A DNA stretch of 41,515 bases from a virus, in IMG/VR virus record IMGVR_UViG_3300035099_000220, positions 1-41,515 of that record; one strand, 5' to 3'. Below, piece by piece: positions 7,645-15,029 of this stretch (the stretch's first letter is position 1; each line of letters begins with the position of its first letter). A program made the position numbers and the translations under genes. The notes under the pieces are model-generated. The model saw only the letters and a list, made by a program, of their open reading frames with translations, was not told the DNA's origin and searched no databases.

Positions 7645-7693
7645 AAAATAAAAAAGCCTGCCAGAAGTATCTCAAGAAACTTCCGACAGGCTT
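7645..7693 (-). terminator. Intrinsic terminator inside the late operon
   Basis: On the minus strand AAGCCTGTCGGAAGT (7693-7679) pairs at all 15 positions, including two wobbles, with ACTTCTGGCAGGCTT (7668-7654). A U-rich run (TTTTTTATTTT) follows. It separates the terminase-portal genes from the basic-protein and capsid genes, so transcription of the rest needs partial read-through, antitermination or another promoter. Confidence 0.85.
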
Positions 7694-7731
7694 ACTCGTC
7701 CCCTGACTTTATTTAAACAGGCGAGTCAGGG
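7694..7731 (-). other. Possible H-type pseudoknot upstream of the terminator
   Basis: CCCTGAC (7731-7725) pairs with GTCAGGG (7707-7701). The 3' end of that arm and its loop also contain ACTCG (7726-7722), which can pair with CGAGT (7698-7694). The arrangement is compatible with a pseudoknot or two alternative hairpins next to the terminator stem. It lies after the stop of the 61-residue gene, so it is not a frameshift signal. Confidence 0.4.
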
Positions 7732-7754
7732 CTTTCGTGCTCTTGTCTTTACTA

Positions 7755-7940
7755 TTATGTTAATCCTATTTTAATATCATTAACACAGCTGTTTGCTTTT
7801 GTCAAGTCTCTCTTAAATGTAACAGAAATCTCTATAAAAATTCCATCTTCTTTTTCAACCCTCTTTTCTGTAATCCAGCCCCTTGCCGACTTTGCAAGGG
7901 TCTTAATCTGTGTTAAAACTTCTTCTAAATCTGTCAGCAT
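7755..7940 (-). CDS. 61-residue conserved-looking small protein
   Basis: The ATG overlaps the portal stop codon (TAATG). Residues 1-20 form a helix (MLTDLEEVLTQIKTLAKSA), followed by alternating hydrophobic strand residues (GIFIEISVTFKRD). It has no recognised motif. Tight coupling to the portal suggests a role in head assembly, but this is position only. It is the last gene before the internal terminator. Confidence 0.55.
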   Translation of the reverse strand: MLTDLEEVLTQIKTLAKSARGWITEKRVEKEDGIFIEISVTFKRDLTKANSCVNDIKIGLT

Positions 7941-9694
7941 TATCCTTTTAGACGCCTTAGAGACGCGCCTCTATCACTTTTGAACTCTGGAATCTTTACC
8001 TTTGAAGTAGGTTTCAGCTGTTGTTTTTGTGGCGTCTCCTGTTCCTTCTGTTGCTTTCTCTGAAGTATCTCTGTTTTATTTGGAAACTCAAGTATATCTA
8101 ATACCGCCTCATCATCTATAATGCCAAGCCTGCGAAGCACTAATGCAAGCTGTGCCCTCTGAACTTTAGTCATGGCCAGAGTAGAACCAGCAGTTACTAT
8201 GAAACGAAAGTCCTTAAATGCCTTTTTGGCAATGTAGATTGATTGCTCTGCGGGTGGCACTACTTTCTTAGAAAGTTCATCCTTATATACACTCAGGAGA
8301 GGCTCTATCAACTGTGCACGAATATATTTAAATTGTTCAAGCCCTTTTGAAGGACCTGATAGATAAAATAACCTGTCATCAGTATAAAACTGGAATATCC
8401 TTGCTATCAGCTTTTGCCCTATATTGTTTAACAACCGCTCAAGCCTTCTTGCCTGATACCTTATAAGAGATTGCCCGAGCGTTGCAAGGCTTTCAATGGC
8501 AATCCCCGAGGTTATAGAACCTTTCTTGCCTCTACTAACCTCGCTCATGCCAGATAAGTCATCAAGTATGCCTCTTAAATATCCAACACTATCAAGCATG
8601 GAGGCGGGCAATGGAGGCGGAGGCTGTCTTAGTATTGGCTTGCCTGGCCTGTGACCTATATACTCACCAGGCTTATTGCGAAGCAACTTTTCTCTTTCGG
8701 ATGGTGTCAGGGCATCAATATCACCTGTCCAGATTGTATTTACTGAAAGAATAATATTCTCAAGTATCAATGCAATAAGTTTGTTATAATACTTAAAAGG
8801 CGGGGCTAAATCCTCAACCTCAGATATTCCAAAGGCTGAATCAGGGTCAAACTGCCAGTCAAGCATATCAAAAGGAAACCTGCCGTCCCAGTATAGATTA
8901 GGTTCGTCATCAAGTATTACATCACCTACTGTTTTAACAAACCTGCCTGTTGGATACAGAAGTTCCCCATTGCCATCTCTGGTAGTTCTGTCTTTTATCC
9001 AGAATTTCTTAACAAGAGACCTTTCAATAGCAAATTTAGCGGCAGGTTCTCCCTCTGTTTTCCTTAGTGTCTGAAGGAGTTTATGAAGAAACGATGTCTT
9101 CTTTTCTTCCTTTACGTCATAATAAGGCTTTATCAATTCTGCCTTATCGGGATATTGTTGCTTTAGCAACGAAGTTGGACGAAAATACTCATGAATAATA
9201 TATTCTGCCTCATTTATCTTATTTGCCTTCATGATAAACGGGTCTATTCTATAGGTTCTGGGATCTCCTACGATTATGTTAATATCGCCTTCTCCCCAAT
9301 CGAGGGATGAATCCCATGCCGTTTCAATAAATGCAGTGCCAAAAATCTGGTCAAAATACAGAAATTCCTCTAATGATGCCGACCAATCATGTTCCTGCCA
9401 GAGCGCTGTGATTGTATTTTTAAGGATTTCACAGACTGGCCATAACTCCTCATACTTATTAGGAGTTATCTCCACCTGCGGTAAGACATCAGTCATCATA
9501 GCGACCTTTCTCGTAAGGATTTCCTTAACGTGATTGATAACAATATCCACCTTATAAGGCGGCCTGCCTCTACGCCAGATTAACCCCTTATAGTAATCTG
9601 ACATCTGCTGGTATTTCTCCTGCTGTGTTTTCTGGAAGGAACCTCCTTCCTCGTATACCCTGTTAAGATATGATAAAAGAGTTTGATTATTCAT
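7940..9694 (-). CDS. Portal protein
   Basis: A 584-residue protein in the standard place after the terminase. Segments such as YYKGLIWRRGRPPYKVDIVINHVKEIL near the N-terminus are characteristic of podovirus-type portals, as are FDQIFGTAFIETAWD, FDMLDWQFDPDSAFGISEVEDL and GMSEVSRGKKGSITSG. The C-terminus (about 545-584) is Gln/Lys-rich and probably disordered. The portal forms the dodecameric vertex ring that the terminase docks on and DNA passes through. Start ATG overlaps the previous stop (ATGA), giving translational coupling. Confidence 0.88.
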   Translation of the reverse strand: MNNQTLLSYLNRVYEEGGSFQKTQQEKYQQMSDYYKGLIWRRGRPPYKVDIVINHVKEILTRKVAMMTDVLPQVEITPNKYEELWPVCEILKNTITALWQEHDWSASLEEFLYFDQIFGTAFIETAWDSSLDWGEGDINIIVGDPRTYRIDPFIMKANKINEAEYIIHEYFRPTSLLKQQYPDKAELIKPYYDVKEEKKTSFLHKLLQTLRKTEGEPAAKFAIERSLVKKFWIKDRTTRDGNGELLYPTGRFVKTVGDVILDDEPNLYWDGRFPFDMLDWQFDPDSAFGISEVEDLAPPFKYYNKLIALILENIILSVNTIWTGDIDALTPSEREKLLRNKPGEYIGHRPGKPILRQPPPPLPASMLDSVGYLRGILDDLSGMSEVSRGKKGSITSGIAIESLATLGQSLIRYQARRLERLLNNIGQKLIARIFQFYTDDRLFYLSGPSKGLEQFKYIRAQLIEPLLSVYKDELSKKVVPPAEQSIYIAKKAFKDFRFIVTAGSTLAMTKVQRAQLALVLRRLGIIDDEAVLDILEFPNKTEILQRKQQKEQETPQKQQLKPTSKVKIPEFKSDRGASLRRLKG

Positions 9695-9912
9695 AATTGC
9701 ATCCAGTCAGCCTCTTCTTCAGGATTCTTCATCTGCTCTTTAGTCTTTTCTGCCATTGAGGTCTTAATGTCCCACCATAGCCTCCACTCAGAAACAATGT
9801 CTTTCCTATAACGATTTAAAATCCATGCAACGACAGATAGCAGGGCAATCGCTATTAATGAAGTCAGGATTAAAATTAACATAAAAATTGTCTGTAACAT
9901 TGTCATTTCCAT
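9691..9912 (-). CDS. Small single-span membrane protein
   Basis: Of its 73 residues, about 5-33 form one strongly hydrophobic helix (FMLILILTSLIAIALLSVVAWIL). A charged cytoplasmic-type tail (RYRKDIVSEWRLWWDIK...) follows. It overlaps both neighbours, so it is an integral part of the operon between terminase and portal. It could be an accessory holin, spanin or membrane-docking factor; nothing in the sequence decides. Lysis proper appears to be encoded at 25647-26648. Confidence 0.6.
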   Translation of the reverse strand: MEMTMLQTIFMLILILTSLIAIALLSVVAWILNRYRKDIVSEWRLWWDIKTSMAEKTKEQMKNPEEEADWMQL

Positions 9913-10169
9913 ATTGCTTTATACTGTTTTGAAAACCAGTCAGCTTCTTCAGGAGTATTAAATTCTATATAGTCATTTTTCTTTCTGCTATATTTATAGG
10001 CAGTGCGTGGGTCATATTTTTTTAACTCTCTTCCATCATATATTATAGTTGGAAAAACGTGATACTTATTTCCTACCTGCATCCAGGCCATTTCATGTGT
10101 TGCATATTTGCCATTATCTCTATTAGCTTCTAAAATCTGGTAAATTTTAGCCAGTTCGTATTCGTTCAT
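9903..10169 (-). CDS. 88-residue hypothetical protein
   Basis: A small soluble protein with segments KYHVFPTIIYDGRELKKYDP and a C-terminal EFNTPEEADWFSKQYKAIWK motif. I associate the latter with small proteins near terminase genes but cannot name it. No metal or catalytic motif is seen. It starts one base before the preceding stop region and overlaps the membrane-protein gene downstream. Confidence 0.6.
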   Translation of the reverse strand: MNEYELAKIYQILEANRDNGKYATHEMAWMQVGNKYHVFPTIIYDGRELKKYDPRTAYKYSRKKNDYIEFNTPEEADWFSKQYKAIWK

Positions 10170-10385
10170 TTAAATCCGCACCTCACCGCCTTCAAATAAT
10201 CGCTTACAGTAGCTTTCTTTATTAAAAGCAGGGAAATACAAATCACATATAGCGTCCGCCTGCACAGAATATCTAATGATCCCCCTGTGATAATCACATT
10301 GATAACTACCTGAAATTTTACAGTATGCACAGTTCATACAGGCATCAATCTGATGATAATTAGGCAGTGTCTTTGATTTCATCAT
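10170..10385 (-). CDS. Small cysteine-rich, probably metal-binding protein
   Basis: A 71-residue protein with six cysteines: ACMNCAYCKISGSYQCDYH in the first half, then AICDLYF and SYCKRLF. A zinc or iron-sulfur site is likely. It overlaps the preceding gene by four bases. It is one of many small CxxC proteins in this genome, but this one is in the late operon near the terminase. Function unknown. Confidence 0.6.
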   Translation of the reverse strand: MMKSKTLPNYHQIDACMNCAYCKISGSYQCDYHRGIIRYSVQADAICDLYFPAFNKESYCKRLFEGGEVRI

Positions 10386-10633
10386 TCTTTCCTTCTGTTA
10401 AATCTGATGTATCTAAACCATTTCTTTAATTCTTTATCTTTATCTTCATCATATTCATCTACTTCATCTTTATAAAGTTTCATTTCATCTTTCCAGAAAT
10501 AATAACTGTTGCCATTAGCATCATATAGGTCAAAACGGTGATCAGTGCCGCCTCTGGTTAGACCTTTCACAAAATTGATTCCAAAGAACCTTGAAAACTT
10601 AGCAAGTTTTCGTGTGCCTAATAAACATCTCAT
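10382..10633 (-). CDS. 83-residue hypothetical protein
   Basis: Starts at an ATGA overlap with the upstream gene. The sequence has a basic N-terminus, a FDLYDANGNSYYFWKDEMKLY middle that looks like a small beta-sheet, and an acidic EDKDKELKKWFRYIRF tail. It has no recognised domain. Retained as a gene because it is tightly packed and coupled on both sides. Confidence 0.55.
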   Translation of the reverse strand: MRCLLGTRKLAKFSRFFGINFVKGLTRGGTDHRFDLYDANGNSYYFWKDEMKLYKDEVDEYDEDKDKELKKWFRYIRFNRRKE

Positions 10634-11172
10634 AACGCTTCAGGTATTGCTCCTGCACAGGCATTACTGCAATAAAGCTGCCCCTGCCTTTTAACTTTAA
10701 ATTCCTTATGGCAGGACATGCAGATAGCAGTTTCTGATGCAGGCATCCTCTCCCTCCATTCAGGAGAAGTCATTACCACATGGGCCAGGCCACCTCCAAC
10801 GCAAAACCTTACGTAAGATAGTACCTGTTGCCAGATTGGCAGGCCATTGTCCTTAATAACCTGTTTTATCATGTCTTTCTCATAGGGAAGCATCAGTGTT
10901 AAAAGGTTTTCAGCCTGGCTGTTATAATCCTTAATTTTGATATAGTGTTTATCAAAATCCTCAACTATCCCCTGTTTAAACAGATAGTCAAAGATTATCT
11001 CTGAAACCTTATCCTCAAGAGAGATACCCTTTCCGTCAATAGACTTTAAAAGCGCGTCTGCAAGTGTGCTGTCAGATATAGGAAGAAGTTTCAGGGTCTC
11101 TTCTTTTGCAGTCTTTACATCCTCTACATCTTCATTTTTAGACGGCTTGCCCTGTGGCCTTCCCTTTCTCAT
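10630..11172 (-). CDS. Hypothetical protein with C-terminal zinc finger
   Basis: I place the start at the ATG at 11172, which has AGGAGG 6 bases upstream; the longer frame from 11217 lacks a good site. The resulting protein of about 180 residues begins with basic RKGRPQGKPSK. A helical middle follows, and it ends in a four-cysteine finger, CMSCHKEFKVKRQGQLYCSNAC. Such fingers occur in DNA-processing proteins. Lying between TerL and portal it may assist packaging, but that is inference. Confidence 0.62.
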   Translation of the reverse strand: MRKGRPQGKPSKNEDVEDVKTAKEETLKLLPISDSTLADALLKSIDGKGISLEDKVSEIIFDYLFKQGIVEDFDKHYIKIKDYNSQAENLLTLMLPYEKDMIKQVIKDNGLPIWQQVLSYVRFCVGGGLAHVVMTSPEWRERMPASETAICMSCHKEFKVKRQGQLYCSNACAGAIPEAL

Positions 11173-11201
11173 AATAACCTCCTTATAATATGGCTTAATT
11201 T

Positions 11202-12947
11202 TCACAAGTCCATCCATGTCATCTTATTTTCTTTCTCTTGTTCTGTATCATAGCCCGACACTTCTAAAATGTCAACACCGTGGCTCCTGAGAGCAGTCAG
11301 TATCTCTGATTCGGATTCCTGCCCCTTTGTCTCACCATACCCTAAATAGTCTCTGTCCTGATATGATGTATAAACTGCCAGAAGGAAACTCATGATAAGA
11401 TCGTCATGTGTTCCTGGCGCTGCCGCCGCCAGTTTCATACCTGGCTGTGAAACAAAGGTAAGGAGCTCACCTAAAAGTCTTTCAGAGTATATCTTATAGG
11501 TTCCTTCATTGAAGATATATTGTCCATAACCAATTAATTCCTTCTTAAAGGTGTAGGTTGTAAGAAAGCCTATCTTCTCGGTTGGCTTATCTGTAATCCT
11601 ATCAAGATACTTATGACAATAAAAATTCCAGTAATACCGTTTTGCCTCCGTCTGACATCCAAGACCATAGTTGATTTCAATAACGAGTTTTGCCTCATTA
11701 TAATACCTCGCCAGAACAATAGCGAGATGTGCAGTCTCAAAGGGGTCAACTATCCCCTGAAACTCAGCTACCTGCTCCTTATCAACCTCATCAATGACCT
11801 CCATTGCAGTCCAGTCCCTGCCTTCCTCTCCAGATGCAGGATCAACGCCAATGCGATAGATTTTACCACGTTGAGGCTTCTTCCATATCCATAGCCTGCC
11901 ATCTTCTTTTTCTATCACCCTGCCCTGAATTTCATAATCAAGCAGGGCATATTCAATTTCTGCCTTTTCTATTGGTGTTACTCTCCTGCTATATGCTTCC
12001 TTCAGCCTTTTCTTGTTAAATGCGGTCTGTCCTTGCACGACAAAGGCCTCATCGGAAGAACTCGGGTATTCCTGATTGAAGCTGTCCTCATCGCCACGAT
12101 ATGCTCGTTCAATCATAAACCGCCGCCATGCTAACTGTCCATCAGTAACCTGTATGTTAAAATCCCTTAATGCAATCTCCTTCAGAGACTTTTCATAAGG
12201 CGTTAAAGAAGTTGGCTTGAACAAATCATATTCAGGCAACATCTCATTGAGACTATATTCAGAAAGCATATACCAGGGAATAAAGACTGCCTGGAAGATG
12301 CTATTGCCTGCCTTTGCCTTTTGCCATTCCTCATGAAACTCAAAGCCTGCGCCTTTTGCGGTGCTTTCAATAACCACCAGCGTATCATGGAGGGAGTGAG
12401 GAACCGATGGAATAAGTGTTGTAAACACCTGATTGAGAAATGGAAAGGAGGCAGCCTCCGAAATATGGATAGCTCTTAGGGTCATAGACTGACCAACAAA
12501 GGGGTCATAAGATGTAGCAATCCTGATAGAGCTTTTGATGCCCTGCCCATCTTTTGTGTCAAAGACAAGCTCTTTTTTTGTAGAATACTTGATTTGAGGC
12601 TGAAGAATCTCAGGCAAAAAGTCATAAAAGGTCTTGCACATATCAAAGATATACTCTGCTCGCTCTCTTGTGTCTGCAAGCACAAGAGCGTTAGTATTAG
12701 GGTTTGTAACAGCGAGATGAAATATTCGTGCCTCTGTGAAAGTTGAGAGTCCCTGCTGCCGGGCTTTCAACAGCAGAAACCAGGGCAGTCTCTGTCTCTG
12801 AATTGTCTCCTGAATCTTTTGATGAAAGACCTTCTGCGCCTCATACCAGGTATCTGGCGAGAAATTGAAAAGCTCTTTCCGAAGTTTGTGCTTGACCTTG
12901 AGAAAGCGAGCGTAACTTTCAAAGTTTCTAATGTTCAGATATTTCAC
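11202..12947 (-). CDS. terL: Terminase large subunit (ATPase-nuclease)
   Basis: A 581-residue packaging motor. The Walker A-like loop is KARQQGLST (residues 61-69). The Walker B-type strand is LRAIHISEAASF near 165, with the usual acidic pair altered to a Ser-Glu. The RNase H-fold nuclease begins with RIGVDPASGEEGRDWTAMEVID near 368, and the late acidic motif is THDDLIMSFLLAVY near 515. It cuts and pumps phage DNA through the portal. It follows the small subunit and a small basic gene and shares its start with the end of that gene. Confidence 0.92.
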   Translation of the reverse strand: MKYLNIRNFESYARFLKVKHKLRKELFNFSPDTWYEAQKVFHQKIQETIQRQRLPWFLLLKARQQGLSTFTEARIFHLAVTNPNTNALVLADTRERAEYIFDMCKTFYDFLPEILQPQIKYSTKKELVFDTKDGQGIKSSIRIATSYDPFVGQSMTLRAIHISEAASFPFLNQVFTTLIPSVPHSLHDTLVVIESTAKGAGFEFHEEWQKAKAGNSIFQAVFIPWYMLSEYSLNEMLPEYDLFKPTSLTPYEKSLKEIALRDFNIQVTDGQLAWRRFMIERAYRGDEDSFNQEYPSSSDEAFVVQGQTAFNKKRLKEAYSRRVTPIEKAEIEYALLDYEIQGRVIEKEDGRLWIWKKPQRGKIYRIGVDPASGEEGRDWTAMEVIDEVDKEQVAEFQGIVDPFETAHLAIVLARYYNEAKLVIEINYGLGCQTEAKRYYWNFYCHKYLDRITDKPTEKIGFLTTYTFKKELIGYGQYIFNEGTYKIYSERLLGELLTFVSQPGMKLAAAAPGTHDDLIMSFLLAVYTSYQDRDYLGYGETKGQESESEILTALRSHGVDILEVSGYDTEQEKENKMTWMDL

Positions 12948-13203
12948 AAGTCTGCTTTCTCCTTGCTCTCATATATTCCCTCATATATACACGATATCTG
13001 TCAGGATTCTTAGCCCGCCAGCGTGCCTGCTTTGTTAGGTTACCTGTATTATGTGTTAGGTTACCTGTTAGATTACTTACATCCTTTTCTGTTAGGTTAC
13101 TTTCAACAGGTGAGTTTGTTAGGTTACCTGCCTTTGCTTGCTTGCCATGGCATTGCAGACAGTAAATCAGACCGTGTTTGCTACACCCACCCTGTATTTT
13201 CAT
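12928..13203 (-). CDS. Small protein with NLT repeats and a basic helix, between terS and terL
   Basis: A 91-residue protein whose N-terminus has a possible metal site (CSKHGLIYCLQCH). Residues 27-60 contain repeated GNLT or SNLT units encoded by near-identical 13-mers, and the C-terminus is a basic helix (RWRAKNPDRYRVYMREYMRARR). The last motif is frequent in small phage DNA-binding proteins. The start overlaps the terS stop and the end overlaps the terL start. It may bind the DNA repeats it contains, or the repeats may be a DNA signal hidden in a tolerant coding region. Confidence 0.62.
   Translation of the reverse strand: MKIQGGCSKHGLIYCLQCHGKQAKAGNLTNSPVESNLTEKDVSNLTGNLTHNTGNLTKQARWRAKNPDRYRVYMREYMRARRKQTCEISEH
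13034..13130. repeat. Five copies of GTTAGGTTACCTG-like 13-mer
   Basis: Copies start at 13034, 13055, 13067, 13091 and 13118. Three are perfect or nearly so (GTTAGGTTACCTG), one ends TTT, and one is GTTAGATTACTTA. Spacings (21, 12, 24, 27) are multiples of three because they encode NLT units. The location between terS and terL suits a packaging or protein-binding site. Confidence 0.75.
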
Positions 13204-13694
13204 GACTCTGACTTCTCAGACTTCTCAGTGTTATCTTCCACGGGTTCTTTCTCCTGTAACGGTTCAAGCAACTGCTTCGTCTCCACCGGCACTTTCCTGG
13301 TCTCTACATCAATATACTTTTGCTCGGGTGAGATCGCCTTCACGGCGTTGAGGAAGTGTTCGTATGTGAATTGTCCTTGCACCTCAGCCCGAACATCCAG
13401 GCCAATGTCAACGCTGGCACGGTAGCGATAGAGACCTGCCATTTCAAAAAGAAGCTTCTGGTGGAGAAATGAACCTGCACAAGCTTGTTTAATGCAGCTA
13501 TTCAGGGCTTGATACACGCCACTTGTAATGTTTGCGGCAAGGAGCTTCTTGAATTTCGCCTGAAAGACAGGATCACGACAGAGGACATGAAGTCTCTGTC
13601 GTGAGACATTCGCTTTTTTGCAAATTTCAGTAATTGTCAGGCGTCTCGTATATGGATTTGCAAGAACTTCAAGCAGTCTGTCACGAGCGAGCAT
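13200..13694 (-). CDS. terS: Terminase small subunit (predicted)
   Basis: A helix-turn-helix at about residues 15-42 (LTITEICKKANVSRQRLHVLCRD) is followed by a helical oligomerisation region and an acidic tail (EPVEDNTEKSEKSES). This is the architecture of phage small terminase subunits, which recognise the packaging site. The open frame can be extended to a TTG at 13730, but that TTG is the -35 box of a promoter whose -10 lies at 13706-13701. I therefore start at ATG 13694, only 6 bases after the -10, giving 164 residues and a leaderless mRNA. Confidence 0.75.
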   Translation of the reverse strand: MLARDRLLEVLANPYTRRLTITEICKKANVSRQRLHVLCRDPVFQAKFKKLLAANITSGVYQALNSCIKQACAGSFLHQKLLFEMAGLYRYRASVDIGLDVRAEVQGQFTYEHFLNAVKAISPEQKYIDVETRKVPVETKQLLEPLQEKEPVEDNTEKSEKSES

Positions 13695-13700
13695 ACAATA

Positions 13701-13730
13701 AGTATAATCATGTCCGTAATATTTTGTCAA
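13701..13730 (-). promoter_or_regulatory. Late promoter (sigma70 type) for the terminase operon
   Basis: TTGACA at 13730-13725, an 18-bp spacer and TATACT at 13706-13701 on the minus strand. The ATG of terS follows after 6 bases, so the transcript is expected to begin at or within a base or two of the start codon. Confidence 0.8.
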
Positions 13731-13754
13731 CTAAACATAGAACCAGACAAGAGT

Positions 13755-13808
13755 TGACTGAAAATGTCAATTCATTGACAGAAAATGTCAGAGTGACAAA
13801 AAATGTCA
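13755..13808. promoter_or_regulatory. Three TGAC-N7-GTCA inverted sites
   Basis: Near-identical 15-mers (TGACtGAAAATGTCA type) lie at 13755-13769, 13776-13790 and 13794-13808. They sit between the late promoter and the rightward genes, at centre-to-centre spacings of 21 and 18 bp, about two helical turns. This is the layout of a multi-site operator for a dimeric regulator. Confidence 0.7.
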
Positions 13809-13853
13809 TACACCTAAAATCATAACTCCTTGAAAAATAAGGGAAAATATTTT

Positions 13854-13883
13854 TTGGCAAGTTGGCATGAAGATTGCTATATA
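13854..13883 (+). promoter_or_regulatory. Candidate promoter for the rightward small-gene cluster
   Basis: TTGGCA (13854-13859), 18-bp spacer, TATATA (13878-13883) on the plus strand, 42 bases upstream of a gene with a strong AGGAGG site. The match is weaker than the other promoters here. Confidence 0.5.
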
Positions 13884-13924
13884 TTAATGAAATGAAAAGA
13901 AAAAATTCAAAGGAGGTGAGAAAA

Positions 13925-14134
13925 ATGATACCATATACAGAAAAGGTCAAGACAATACAGAAAGCTATCTTAGACGGTAGGACGTTCCTGTTAGATACCT
14001 ACCTCGGTTTTTGTATTGTCGTAGGGATTGATGAAGAACATGCTATAACAGGTGAAGGAAATCACAGACGCTCCTGGGCAATATGCTCAAGAGAGATTGA
14101 TGAGTGGTATAATAAAATTAAAGAAAGGAGGTAA
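13925..14134 (+). CDS. 69-residue hypothetical protein
   Basis: The ATG at 13925 has AAAGGAGGTGAG at ideal distance; an upstream in-frame ATG at 13874 has none. The protein reads as a small beta-type domain (GRTFLLDTYLGFCIVVGIDEEHAITGEGNHRRSWAICSREIDEWYNKI). It is first in a plus-strand operon that opposes the late operon. No family is recognised. Confidence 0.6.
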   Translation: MIPYTEKVKTIQKAILDGRTFLLDTYLGFCIVVGIDEEHAITGEGNHRRSWAICSREIDEWYNKIKERR

Positions 14135-14139
14135 GAAAG

Positions 14140-14391
14140 ATGGAAGAAACTATGATGCAGATGCAGAGAAAGAAAGCATACGAGAAAATCAACGATGAGC
14201 TCTCCAAATACGGAGAGTTTATCGACCCTAGCATGGGATACTTCAGAGCGTATCTTGTCGGGACATTAGACAGACTTGTTTACGATGAAGGTAAGATGTC
14301 CGAAGAGGAAGCAAGACAGATTGAAGCGCTCATCGGAGACATCCCTGATGTCCCCGAGGAAGAAGAACACATAAGGTCTGACGGACGTTAG
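14140..14391 (+). CDS. 83-residue acidic hypothetical protein
   Basis: A perfect AAAGGAGGT precedes the ATG. The chain is helical and acidic, ending VPEEEEHIRSDGR. YFRAYLVGTLDRLVYDEGKMSEEEARQIEAL looks like a helix-loop-helix pair. Function unknown. It lies 5 bases after the preceding gene and is followed by a very GC-rich hairpin. Confidence 0.58.
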   Translation: MEETMMQMQRKKAYEKINDELSKYGEFIDPSMGYFRAYLVGTLDRLVYDEGKMSEEEARQIEALIGDIPDVPEEEEHIRSDGR

Positions 14392-14404
14392 GGAAAGGAG
14401 AGGC

Positions 14405-14440
14405 GAGGGGGCAGGTGTCCATGTATCTGCCTGCCCCCTC
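14405..14440 (+). terminator. Strong GC hairpin (no clear U-tract)
   Basis: GAGGGGGCAGG (14405-14415) pairs with CCTGCCCCCTC (14430-14440), an 11-bp perfect stem. An A-rich stretch follows instead of U, so it may act as a barrier, RNA-stability element or partial terminator. Its left arm shares the 15-mer GGGGCAGGTGTCCAT with 14962-14976. Confidence 0.5.
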
Positions 14441-14458
14441 AAAGAAAGAGGAGGCAAT

Positions 14459-14941
14459 ATGATAGCAGCAGTAAAAGTGGGCGAAGTTTTGATTTCAACA
14501 GCAAGAATAACCTCAAAAACAGATGGCAGGATTACCTTTCAGGATTGGATCCTGAAAGCTTTTGAAAAATCACAACTAAATAAAGATAAACTCATACAGG
14601 CCTACCAAGCAATCGGAGGCCCCTGGCTTCCGACATATAACCCATACGACTGGGCGTCATGGGACAAAAAAGACGCTTATCGTGGAAAAATATTGTTTTA
14701 TACTCAAGCTCATCGTTATATCTTGTTATCAACGAGCTATGAGTATAACAAGATTGAAAAGTGGAGAATTGATACCCATTTTTTGAATGGGAGGATTTGG
14801 GTATGGCACTCCATGCCCAAAGACGAGTTTCTTTCAATGTTAGAAAAATGGAGTTACCGCAGCAGAAGTAAAGACTTTTGTTGGGTGATTTCATTTTTAC
14901 TGGGTGTCTTTTTTTGCACCCAGGAAATAAAGGTAGAGTAG
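14459..14941 (+). CDS. 160-residue hypothetical protein
   Basis: Preceded by AAGAGGAGG. It has aromatic-rich stretches (GGPWLPTYNPYDWASWDKK; HFLNGRIWVWHSMPKDEFLSM) and a hydrophobic segment near the C-terminus (about 141-153, CWVISFLLGVFFC). The latter could be a membrane helix or part of the fold. No family is recognised. It is the largest gene of the rightward cluster, probably early or accessory. Confidence 0.55.
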   Translation: MIAAVKVGEVLISTARITSKTDGRITFQDWILKAFEKSQLNKDKLIQAYQAIGGPWLPTYNPYDWASWDKKDAYRGKILFYTQAHRYILLSTSYEYNKIEKWRIDTHFLNGRIWVWHSMPKDEFLSMLEKWSYRSRSKDFCWVISFLLGVFFCTQEIKVE

Positions 14942-14976
14942 TATGAAACTGTGTTAACAGCGGGGCAGGTGTCCAT

Positions 14977-15006
14977 AGGTGGGGTCGAAAGGCCTCACCT
15001 TTTTTT
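14977..15006 (+). terminator. Rho-independent terminator
   Basis: AGGTGGGGTC (14977-14986) pairs over 10 bp, with wobbles, with GGCCTCACCT (14991-15000) around a GAAA loop. Six T residues follow. It divides the rightward cluster into two parts, with genes continuing downstream at 15030. Confidence 0.85.
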
Positions 15007-15029
15007 ATGCTCTTCAGAAAGGAGGTACA

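Noticed and set aside
13034-13130. CRISPR-like array
   Set aside because: Only five 13-bp repeats with irregular spacing, inside a coding gene, and no cas genes.
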